Shown here piece by piece: positions 21,700-28,503 of a DNA stretch of 64,000 bases (its first letter is position 1; every line of letters begins with the position of its first letter). The DNA lies in NCBI RefSeq assembly GCF_002269255.1, contig NZ_CP022823.1, forward strand, positions 2,232,001 through 2,296,000, in the 5' to 3' direction. The notes beneath the pieces are model-generated. The model worked only from the letters and a program-made list of their open reading frames with translations, did not search any database and had not been told where the DNA came from. Made by a program: the position numbers and the translations under genes. The stretch is from Klebsiella quasivariicola (GTDB lineage: Bacteria > Pseudomonadota > Gammaproteobacteria > Enterobacterales > Enterobacteriaceae).

Positions 21700-21962
21700 G
21701 AACCATCTCCATTTATGCAGGTGTTATAATTATAAAAACGTAGGGCGGTAAAGTAACAGATTTTGCTAAATTGACGCTGTATTTTTACTTAAGTTTACGG
21801 GTATCGAGAGATATCTTGATTAGTTTATTATAATTTGCGCTTAATTTTATTTAATACTTACTATTCAGATAATTACTAAAATCGTTTTATCACTTAGCAT
21901 CGCCTTGATAGCCAGCCGTCCGCGTACCAAACTGAGATTTTATGCTCAAACAGGAGATCATT
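21700..21962. promoter_or_regulatory. AT-rich divergent chaA / chaB promoter region
   Basis: The 263-base gap lies between divergent genes and is strongly AT-rich compared with its surroundings, so it probably carries both promoters and is a likely H-NS target. I do not see a named operator. A CAGGAGATC ribosome site marks the chaB start. Confidence 0.45.
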
Positions 21963-22193
21963 ATGCCCTATCACAGTAAACGAGAGCTCCCCGACAGCGT
22001 TCAGCACGTTCTGCCTGCCCATGCGCAGGAAATTTACAAAGAAGCGTTTAACAGTGCCTGGGATCAATATAAAGATAAAGACGAGCGGCGCGATGACGCC
22101 AGCCGCGAAGAGACGGCGCACAAAGTCGCCTGGGCGGCGGTGAAGAACAGCTATGAGAAAGGCGATGATGATAAGTGGCATAAGAAAAAATAA
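21963..22193 (+). CDS. chaB: Cation transport regulator ChaB
   Basis: The 76-residue protein matches E. coli ChaB (76 residues, HAQEIYKEAFNSAWDQYKD and the KGDDDKWHKK end). It has a compact all-helical fold; a role in regulating ChaA is proposed but not proven. An in-frame ATG 21 bases upstream adds 7 residues, but the ATG at 21963 has the AGGAG ribosome site and the conserved MPYHSK start. Codon use is as in neighbours. Confidence 0.95.
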   Translation: MPYHSKRELPDSVQHVLPAHAQEIYKEAFNSAWDQYKDKDERRDDASREETAHKVAWAAVKNSYEKGDDDKWHKKK

Positions 22194-22329
22194 TCGCTGA
22201 CGCCGCTTTTTCGCTTGCCAGCGCCCCGCTGATTGCTTATTGAAAGATAAAGCTGGATAATATTTCAGCAATATTGACGGATGCATGAGACGAACGCCGG
22301 GAAGCGGGCAGTGGCGGAGGTAGTAAACA

Positions 22330-23010
22330 GTGTTAACTCGTGATTTCTTAATGAATGCGGATTGTAAGACAGCGTTTGGCGCTATTGAGGAATCGCTACT
22401 CTGGTCGGCAGAACAACGTGCAGCCTCGCTGGCGGCGACGCTGGCCTGCCGCCCGGATGATGGCTCAGTATGGATCTTTGGCTACGGTTCGCTTATCTGG
22501 AACCCGGCGCTCAATTATCGCGAGTCCTGCACCGGCACGCTGCCGGGCTGGCACCGTGCGTTTTGCCTGCGGTTGACCGCCGGGCGCGGTAGTGCCTGCC
22601 AGCCGGGACGCATGCTGGCTCTCAAAGAGGGCGGCCGAACCACCGGCGTCGCCTATCGTCTGCCTGACGACACGCTGGAGGAGGAGCTGACCCTGCTGTG
22701 GAAGCGGGAGATGATCACCGGCTGCTATCTGCCCACCTGGTGCAAGCTGGAGCTGGACGACGGACGGACGGTGAATGCCCTGGTGTTTATTATGGATCCG
22801 CGCCATCCACTGTTTGAACCGGATACCAGTGCCCAGGTTATCGCCCCGCTGATCGCCCGGGCCAGCGGGCCGCTCGGCACCAACGCCCAGTATCTGTTTT
22901 CGCTTGAGCAGGCGCTGCGCAAGCTGGGCATGCACGATGCCAGTCTCGATGACCTGGTGGCCAGCGTCCGCGCGCTGTTGGGCGAGAGTCCGACGGCGGG
23001 CCTGGCCTGA
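22330..23010 (+). CDS. chaC: Glutathione-specific gamma-glutamylcyclotransferase ChaC
   Basis: The 226-residue enzyme splits glutathione into 5-oxoproline and Cys-Gly. The YGSL motif (FGYGSLIWNPA, near 50-60) binds the gamma-glutamyl group, and the catalytic Glu lies in the LLWKREMITGCYLP segment. The GTG at 22330 starts the conserved LTRDFLMNADCKTAFG end and has GGAGG about 10 bases upstream. The downstream ATG at 22351 would lose conserved residues. The C-terminus is shorter and different from E. coli ChaC (231). Confidence 0.95.
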   Translation: MLTRDFLMNADCKTAFGAIEESLLWSAEQRAASLAATLACRPDDGSVWIFGYGSLIWNPALNYRESCTGTLPGWHRAFCLRLTAGRGSACQPGRMLALKEGGRTTGVAYRLPDDTLEEELTLLWKREMITGCYLPTWCKLELDDGRTVNALVFIMDPRHPLFEPDTSAQVIAPLIARASGPLGTNAQYLFSLEQALRKLGMHDASLDDLVASVRALLGESPTAGLA

Positions 23011-23026
23011 GCGCGCGCAAAAGAAA

Positions 23027-23047
23027 ACGCCCGGCATGACCGGGCGT
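23027..23047. repeat. 21-base hairpin element, copy 1
   Basis: A perfect 8-bp stem (ACGCCCGG / CCGGGCGT) encloses the loop CATGA. The same 21 bases recur at 23189-23209. On the minus strand this copy is followed by TTTTCTTTT and could act as a terminator for the DUF1883-like gene. Confidence 0.8.
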
Positions 23048-23058
23048 CCGATTGCTGA

Positions 23059-23092
23059 CCAGTAAGGAAAAAGCGTGGTTTTTCCTTACTGG
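23059..23092. other. 14-bp perfect stem-loop
   Basis: CCAGTAAGGAAAAA (23059-23072) pairs exactly with TTTTTCCTTACTGG (23079-23092) across a 6-base loop. It lies between the two 21-base hairpin copies. The stem ends in A/T-rich pairs near the loop, unlike a standard terminator. Confidence 0.8.
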
Positions 23093-23105
23093 TGGTTATC
23101 AGCCG

Positions 23106-23125
23106 AAAATCAATAAATTGATTTT
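23106..23125. other. 9-bp AT-rich palindrome
   Basis: AAAATCAAT and ATTGATTTT flank a 2-base centre, making a near-perfect palindrome in the same hairpin-rich 200-base gap. It could be an operator for a dimeric regulator. Confidence 0.6.
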
Positions 23126-23188
23126 CCTTGTTATTTTTCTGGTGCAATCTGCAAGTACAATGATTGCATGAGGTTTGTCATGAATCTC

Positions 23189-23209
23189 ACGCCCGGCATG
23201 ACCGGGCGT
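23189..23209. repeat. 21-base hairpin element, copy 2
   Basis: Identical to the element at 23027-23047 over 21 bases, 162 bases further on, in the same orientation. It ends 18 bases before the stop of the DUF1883-like gene. Confidence 0.8.
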
Positions 23210-23227
23210 GTGTTCTGGCAGTGACGG

Positions 23228-23470
23228 TCAGGCCGGCACGTAGCTGATGGAGTGCTCCAGCGACTGGCTGTGACTGTCGATAAGCACGTTCCAGGTGCCG
23301 CTGTAGGGCACCGTCAGATAGGCGCTGTCCCGATCCTGCACGCTCAGAATATCCGCATGACTGTCGCCCGGGACCTTCGCGCTCATCAGATGAATATGGC
23401 AGCGCTCTGAGCACCGCACCACCAGCGTGTCACCACCAAATAACGTCAAACTTGCTTTAACCATCGCCAT
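23228..23470 (-). CDS. Small DUF1883-like protein
   Basis: The 80-residue protein (MAMVKASLTLFGGDTLVVRC...) has a beta-rich pattern with a TVPYSGTWNVLIDSH motif near residues 54-68, resembling the small DUF1883 proteins (a fold related to TIR-associated and sensing modules). No signal peptide is seen. A longer frame begins at 23554, but the added 28 residues are Cys- and Gly-rich and not convincing; the ATG at 23470 follows GGGGTATAAA. Family assignment is by memory of the motif. Its function is unknown. Confidence 0.6.
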   Translation of the reverse strand: MAMVKASLTLFGGDTLVVRCSERCHIHLMSAKVPGDSHADILSVQDRDSAYLTVPYSGTWNVLIDSHSQSLEHSISYVPA

Positions 23471-23707
23471 TTTATACCCCGTTTCTGTCCCGCTACAGCA
23501 TCCTGCCCACCCAGTCCTCGCGTGATATTGTTCACACTTTGCTCTGTGCATCACACCAAACGGCGCGGGTCGGGATGCTGATTTTGATCAAAAAAAGGGA
23601 TAAAGATTAAACAAAAATGACGTTGTTCCTGAAAGCATTCAGCTAACGTTTTTTTTACCTCCGCAGGCTGCGAAACCTGATATTTCCTGCCGTTTGGCGC
23701 CCCAGAT

Positions 23708-24061
23708 TCAGAAGGTCAGCACTTTATCTGCCGCCAGGGTCCACTGGGCCAGCTCAACGAGAGTGCCAACCTCCACGCCGTCAACCAGCGGCAGTACGCT
23801 GACCCCGCGGCCGTCCGCGCAGGTTTTACACAGCTTCACGGGAACCTGCTGGGCGGTGAGGATCTCCAGCATCTGCTGCACATTATACCCTTCTGCTGGC
23901 TTCTGCCCGCGCAGCCCGGCGGTGACGGCGTCGGACATCAGAAACAGCTTGAGATCGAGGTCGGACTGCTGCTCGCGCAGGGCAATGGCCAGGCGCAGGC
24001 TGTTGAACAGGGATTCGCTGCCGTAGGCGGCGCCGTTGGCGATGATCACAATACGTTGCAT
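23708..24061 (-). CDS. ychN: DsrE-family protein YchN
   Basis: The 117-residue protein matches E. coli YchN (117 residues), a hexameric DsrE/TusD-like protein. Conserved residues include NGAAYGSESLFNSLRLA and the Cys pair in KLCKTCADGRG (near 78-84), the likely sulfur-relay site. Function in sulfur transfer is suggested by family only. It diverges from nasR across 67 bases. Confidence 0.95.
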   Translation of the reverse strand: MQRIVIIANGAAYGSESLFNSLRLAIALREQQSDLDLKLFLMSDAVTAGLRGQKPAEGYNVQQMLEILTAQQVPVKLCKTCADGRGVSVLPLVDGVEVGTLVELAQWTLAADKVLTF

Positions 24062-24128
24062 ACAAACTCCTTCTTAAAGGCACGGTTATTGCTTTAGGCA
24101 GTATAAAGCGTTAACCCGGAGGAGGGGT

Positions 24129-25310
24129 ATGAATAATACGACTGGTCATGCGCACGATGCGACGGCCTGGCTGCAGCTGGCGCGTCGCCTGCAAAAGCAA
24201 CAGCTTCAGCAGCTTAGCCAACTGGGGGAACTGGCCAGCCAGCTCAGCGCGCTGGTGCATATGCTGCAGTGTGAGCGCGGGGCGTCAAATATCTATCTTT
24301 GCTCGGGCGGCTTGCTGTATACAGCGGAGTGTCGGGCGGGAGGGGCGCTGGTTGACGAGCGGCTAGCCCTGTTTTATGCCAGCCTCGAACGGGCGCGCGC
24401 GGTAGCCGGCAGCGCGCTGTGCTGGCGTATCGCCAGAGCGGTTGACGAGCTGGCGCAGCTCCCGGCGCTACGCGCGCAGATCGGCCGCCGGCAAATTGCC
24501 GCTGAAGCCGCGACGGAGCAGTTCAGCCGCGTCATCCGCCATCTGCTGAACATCGCCCCGCAGCTCAATGACAGCATTGACGATCCGCCGGTGGCTGGTC
24601 GGATGGTCGCCCTGTACAGCTTTATGCAGGGAAAAGAGCTGGTGGGCCAGGAGCGCGCGCTGGGAGCATTGGGCTTTACCCGCGGCGAGTTCAGCGACAG
24701 CCTGCGCCAGCAGCTGGTGGACCGTATTGACGGTCAGCAGCCCTGCTTCGACAGCTTTCAGGCGCTGGGCAGCCCGGCGACCGTCCAGTTGTTCAGAACC
24801 CAGTGCCACGCCGGTCTGGATATTGAACAGCTGCGGCGGATCGCCTGTACCCGCCAGCCGGCTGCCGACGGCGGGGAAACGGCGCTGCGCTGGTTTGGCC
24901 TGCAAACCCAACGGCTTGAGCAACTGCGCGAAGTGGAAGAGCAACTGATCGACGATCTGCTGGATGCCACCGACGCGCTGTTAGCAGACGACGCGCCTGG
25001 CTGGCAGGCCGGAGAGGAAGACGATAGCGTGACGCCACGGCTCGATAAACAGCTACTGCCGCTGGTGCGCCAGCAGGCCTATGAGCTGCAGCAGCTCTCC
25101 AGCCAGCTGGCCTCGCTGAAAGACGCGCTCGAAGAGCGCAAGCTGATCGAAAAAGCGAAAAGTCTGCTGATGACGCACCAGGGAATGCAGGAGGAGCAGG
25201 CCTGGCAGACGCTGCGCAAGATGGCCATGGACAAAAATCAGCGCATGGTTGAGATAGCCCGCGCGCTGCTGATGGTGAAGGCGATTTGGCCGCTAACACC
25301 AAAGGAGTAG
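24129..25310 (+). CDS. nasR: Nitrate-responsive antiterminator NasR (NIT-ANTAR)
   Basis: The 393-residue protein has an N-terminal NIT nitrate/nitrite sensor domain (about 30-290, HMLQCERGASNIYLCSGG near the start) and a C-terminal ANTAR RNA-binding domain (about 325-388, LKDALEERKLIEKAKSLLM). On binding nitrate, NasR dimerises and binds a hairpin in the nasF leader, letting polymerase pass the terminator. Length equals that of the Klebsiella NasR I recall. The ATG follows GGAGGGG. It lies directly upstream of the nas operon, with a sigma-54 promoter between. Confidence 0.96.
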   Translation: MNNTTGHAHDATAWLQLARRLQKQQLQQLSQLGELASQLSALVHMLQCERGASNIYLCSGGLLYTAECRAGGALVDERLALFYASLERARAVAGSALCWRIARAVDELAQLPALRAQIGRRQIAAEAATEQFSRVIRHLLNIAPQLNDSIDDPPVAGRMVALYSFMQGKELVGQERALGALGFTRGEFSDSLRQQLVDRIDGQQPCFDSFQALGSPATVQLFRTQCHAGLDIEQLRRIACTRQPAADGGETALRWFGLQTQRLEQLREVEEQLIDDLLDATDALLADDAPGWQAGEEDDSVTPRLDKQLLPLVRQQAYELQQLSSQLASLKDALEERKLIEKAKSLLMTHQGMQEEQAWQTLRKMAMDKNQRMVEIARALLMVKAIWPLTPKE

Positions 25311-25411
25311 ATGCACAATCGATGGGCATTCTTTGCCTGCCGGCGGTGCACTTTTAGGTGAAAAACCGGCCAGCGTTGAGAAAAAGCCCGCCAGCGCGCT
25401 ATTGCCAAAGC

Positions 25412-25427
25412 TGGCATCCCGTTTGCA
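25412..25427 (+). promoter_or_regulatory. Sigma-54 promoter of the nas operon
   Basis: TGGCAT-CCCGT-TTGCA matches the sigma-54 consensus TGGCAC-N5-TTGCA with one mismatch, including the invariant GG and GC. It predicts a start near 25438. The known nasF operon is under NtrC/sigma-54 control during nitrogen limitation. I did not identify NtrC sites with confidence in the region between nasR and this promoter. Confidence 0.8.
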
Positions 25428-25458
25428 TTACTTATTAAGTGAATAAAAGTCCGGGCAA

Positions 25459-25476
25459 CGAACCAATGGCGGTTCG
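25459..25476 (+). promoter_or_regulatory. nasF leader hexaloop hairpin, NasR target
   Basis: Stem CGAACC/GGTTCG closes a six-base loop AATGGC. An A at loop position 1 and a G at position 4 fit the ANTAR-target hexaloop rule. It is transcribed just before the leader terminator at 25494-25534, so NasR binding could prevent termination. I did not find a clear second hexaloop hairpin. Confidence 0.7.
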
Positions 25477-25493
25477 GGTGTCCGTGGATAAAG

Positions 25494-25534
25494 GCGTCCT
25501 GCAGTGCGTATGCACTGTCGGGCGCTTTTTTTTT
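25494..25534 (+). terminator. nasF leader terminator (attenuator)
   Basis: A GC-rich stem centred on CAGTGC/GCACTG with a GTAT loop and lower pairs GCG/CGC is followed by nine T bases, just upstream of the nasF ribosome site. It terminates the leader unless nitrate-bound NasR acts. Confidence 0.85.
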
Positions 25535-25552
25535 GCGCATGGTGGAGCGGAT

Positions 25553-26809
25553 ATGGGCGACAAATTTTCAATTTCCCGGCGGCGCTTGCTGCAGGCAGGG
25601 GCCGCGCTGGGCGGCGCGATGCTGCTGCCGGGCGTGATGCAGGCCGCCTGGGCCGGCGGCTCGGACAAACCGGAGCAAACCCGCGTGCGGGTCGGATTTA
25701 TTCCGCTGACCGATTGCGCGCCGCTGGCCATCGCCGCGGCGAAGGGGTTTGACCAAAAATATGGCATCACCCTGGTGGCGAGTAAGGAAGCCAGCTGGGC
25801 GGCGGTGCGCGACAAGCTGGTGGCCGGCGAGCTCGACGCGGCGCATATTCTCTATGGCCTGCTGTACGGCCTCGAACTGGGGATCGCCAGCAAGCCGCAG
25901 GCGATGGCCAATTTGATGACCCTCAACCGCAATGGCCAGGCGATTACCCTCTCCAGCGAGCTGCAGGAGAAAGGGGTGACCGACCTCGGCGGGCTGAAGC
26001 GGCTGATCGACCGCAGCGCGCCGGGCAGTTACACCTTCGCCCATACCTTTCCTACCGGCACCCATGCCATGTGGCTTTACTACTGGCTGGCGAGCGCCGG
26101 CATCGATCCCTTCAACGATGTGCGCACCGTCGTGGTGCCGCCGCCGCAGATGGTGATGAACATGCGCATCGGCAATATGAGCGGCTTTTGTGTCGGCGAG
26201 CCGTGGAACGCCCGCGCTATTAACGACCGTATCGGCTTCACCGCGGCCACTACCCAGGATATCTGGCCCGAGCATCCGGAAAAGGTGCTGGGCACCCGTC
26301 GCGACTGGGTGGAACGCAACCCGAACACCGCCCGCGCGCTGGTGGCGGCCCTGATGGAGGCGCAGCGCTGGATCGCCGCCTCGCCGGAGAACACCCGGGA
26401 GACGGCCCGCCTGCTCGCCAGACGCGGCTGGCTCAATACCAAGGAGCAATACCTCACCGGCCGGATGCTGGGAGAGTATGACAACGGCCTTGGCCGCCGC
26501 TGGCAGGATGCCCATCCGATGCGCTTCTGGGCCGGGGGCGAGGTGAGTTTCCCGTGGCTGTCGGACGGGATGTGGTTCCTCACCCAGTTCCGCCGCTGGG
26601 GGTTGCTGAAGCAGGCTCCGGATTACCTCGCGGTGGCGTCGCGCATTAACCGCATCGATGTCTGGCAGGCTGCCGCCCAGGCGGTCGGCGGGATCAGCAC
26701 CCCGGCAGCCGCGATGCGCAGCAGCACACTAATGGACGGGACGGTCTGGAACGGGTCCGACCCGGAAGGCTACGCCCGCCATTTCTCTATTCAACGTAAG
26801 GGGGCATGA
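25553..26809 (+). CDS. nasF: Nitrate-binding protein NasF of the nitrate ABC transporter
   Basis: The 418-residue protein carries a twin-arginine signal (SRRRLLQAGAALGGAM, cut near residue 34, AWA), so it is exported folded. The mature part fits the NrtA/NasF/SsuA-like nitrate-binding fold (VGFIPLTDCAPLAIAAAKGF, SYTFAHTFPTGTHAMWL, FCVGEPWNARA). It supplies nitrate to NasE/NasD. An upstream in-frame ATG in the leader adds 38 residues that overlap the attenuator; the ATG at 25553 follows GGTGGAGCGG and starts the signal peptide. nasE follows after 1 base. Confidence 0.96.
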   Translation: MGDKFSISRRRLLQAGAALGGAMLLPGVMQAAWAGGSDKPEQTRVRVGFIPLTDCAPLAIAAAKGFDQKYGITLVASKEASWAAVRDKLVAGELDAAHILYGLLYGLELGIASKPQAMANLMTLNRNGQAITLSSELQEKGVTDLGGLKRLIDRSAPGSYTFAHTFPTGTHAMWLYYWLASAGIDPFNDVRTVVVPPPQMVMNMRIGNMSGFCVGEPWNARAINDRIGFTAATTQDIWPEHPEKVLGTRRDWVERNPNTARALVAALMEAQRWIAASPENTRETARLLARRGWLNTKEQYLTGRMLGEYDNGLGRRWQDAHPMRFWAGGEVSFPWLSDGMWFLTQFRRWGLLKQAPDYLAVASRINRIDVWQAAAQAVGGISTPAAAMRSSTLMDGTVWNGSDPEGYARHFSIQRKGA

Positions 26810-26810
26810 G

Positions 26811-27695
26811 ATGAAGCAGGCACAACGTAAGCAACCGGTCGTCAGCGTGGACAACGCGCCTGGCGAAGTGATTATCCTGCCGCCGGTGCAGGTCCGGCGC
26901 ACCACGCCGACCGTCACGCGCTGGCTGCGTGAGCTCACCCAGCGCCTGCTGCCCCCGCTGTTGGGGCTGGGTGTGCTGCTGCTGGCCTGGCAGCTGGCGG
27001 CGATGCATAGCAAAGGCTTTCCCACGCCGCTGAGCACGCTGGACTCGGCGCTGACCCTGTTTGCCGATCCGTTCTATCAGGACGGGCCCAATGACATGGG
27101 CATCGGCTGGAACGTGCTGGCCTCCCTGCAGCGCGTGGCGGTGGGCTTCGGCCTGGCGGCGCTGGCGGGCATTCCGCTGGGGTTTTTGATCGGCCGTTCG
27201 CTGTTCTTCGCCCGCATGTTTAATCCGCTGATTGCTCTGCTGCGCCCGGTCAGCCCGCTGGCCTGGCTGCCGATTGGCCTGCTGCTGTTCCAGAAGGCGG
27301 AGCCGGCTTCCAGCTGGACCATTTTTATCTGCTCCATCTGGCCGATGGTGATCAACACCGCGGAGGGTGTGCGGCGGATCCCGCAGGACTATCTCAACGT
27401 CGCCCGCGTCCTCCAGCTCTCGGAGTGGACGGTGATGCGCAAAATCCTCTTTCCGGCGGTGCTGCCGGCGGTGCTTACCGGCGTGCGCCTCTCCATCGGC
27501 ATCGCCTGGCTGGTGATCGTGGCGGCGGAAATGCTTACCGGCGGGCTGGGGATCGGCTTCTGGATCTGGAACGAGTGGAACAACCTCAATGTGGAAAACA
27601 TCATCATCGCCATCGTCATTATCGGCGTCGTCGGCCTGCTGCTGGAGCAGGGCCTGATGCTGCTCGCTCGCCGCTTTAGCTGGCAGGAAAAATAA
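26811..27695 (+). CDS. nasE: Nitrate ABC transporter permease NasE
   Basis: The 294-residue protein has about six membrane helices and the EAA motif of binding-protein-dependent permeases (EGVRRIPQDYLNVARVLQLS, near 184-203). The N-terminal 45 residues are cytosolic and basic. With NasD it forms the inner-membrane channel for nitrate. nasD begins 9 bases downstream with its own AAGGAG. Confidence 0.95.
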   Translation: MKQAQRKQPVVSVDNAPGEVIILPPVQVRRTTPTVTRWLRELTQRLLPPLLGLGVLLLAWQLAAMHSKGFPTPLSTLDSALTLFADPFYQDGPNDMGIGWNVLASLQRVAVGFGLAALAGIPLGFLIGRSLFFARMFNPLIALLRPVSPLAWLPIGLLLFQKAEPASSWTIFICSIWPMVINTAEGVRRIPQDYLNVARVLQLSEWTVMRKILFPAVLPAVLTGVRLSIGIAWLVIVAAEMLTGGLGIGFWIWNEWNNLNVENIIIAIVIIGVVGLLLEQGLMLLARRFSWQEK

Positions 27696-27704
27696 GGAGC
27701 CAAC

Positions 27705-28493
27705 ATGAAACCATTAATTCAGGTGCAGGCCGTCAGCCAACGCTTCAACACCGCCAGCGGCGAGTTCCTGGCGCTGCAGAATGTCTCCTTCGATATCGTC
27801 GAAGGGGAGACCATTAGCCTGATCGGCCACTCGGGTTGCGGAAAATCGACCCTGCTAAACCTGATCGCCGGGATCACCACCCCTACCGAGGGCGGACTAC
27901 TGTGTGATAACCGGGAAATCGCCGGTCCCGGGCCGGAGCGGGCGGTGGTTTTCCAGAACCACTCGCTGCTGCCGTGGCTGAGCTGTTTCGACAATGTGGC
28001 GCTGGCGGTGGATCAGGTGTTCCGTCGCACCATGAGCAAGAGTGAGCGCCGGGAGTGGATCGAACACAACCTGGCGCGCGTACAGATGGGTCATGCGCTG
28101 CACAAACGTCCCGGGGAGATCTCCGGCGGCATGAAGCAGCGGGTGGGTATCGCCCGGGCGCTGGCGATGAAGCCGAAAGTGCTGCTGCTTGATGAGCCCT
28201 TCGGCGCCCTGGATGCGCTGACCCGCGCCCACCTCCAGGACACGGTGATGCATATCCAGCAGGAGCTCAATACCACCATCGTCATGATCACCCACGACGT
28301 TGATGAAGCGGTGCTGCTCTCGGATCGGGTGCTGATGATGACCAACGGTCCGGCGGCGACGGTCGGCGAGATCCTCGCGGTCGATCTGCCGCGTCCGCGC
28401 CACCGCGTTCAGCTGGCGGACGACAGCCGGTATCACCATCTGCGCCAGCAGATCCTCCATTTCCTGTATGAAAAACAGCCGAAAGCGGCGTAA
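27705..28493 (+). CDS. nasD: Nitrate ABC transporter ATPase NasD
   Basis: The 262-residue protein has Walker A GHSGCGKST (near 42-50), Q-loop VFQNHSLLPW, signature ISGGMKQR, and Walker B VLLLDEPFGALD. It powers nitrate uptake with NasE and NasF. The ribosome site AAGGAG precedes the ATG. The nasC-nasB fusion gene starts 10 bases after its stop, also after AAGGAGG. Confidence 0.96.
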   Translation: MKPLIQVQAVSQRFNTASGEFLALQNVSFDIVEGETISLIGHSGCGKSTLLNLIAGITTPTEGGLLCDNREIAGPGPERAVVFQNHSLLPWLSCFDNVALAVDQVFRRTMSKSERREWIEHNLARVQMGHALHKRPGEISGGMKQRVGIARALAMKPKVLLLDEPFGALDALTRAHLQDTVMHIQQELNTTIVMITHDVDEAVLLSDRVLMMTNGPAATVGEILAVDLPRPRHRVQLADDSRYHHLRQQILHFLYEKQPKAA

Positions 28494-28503
28494 GGAGGCG
28501 GTC

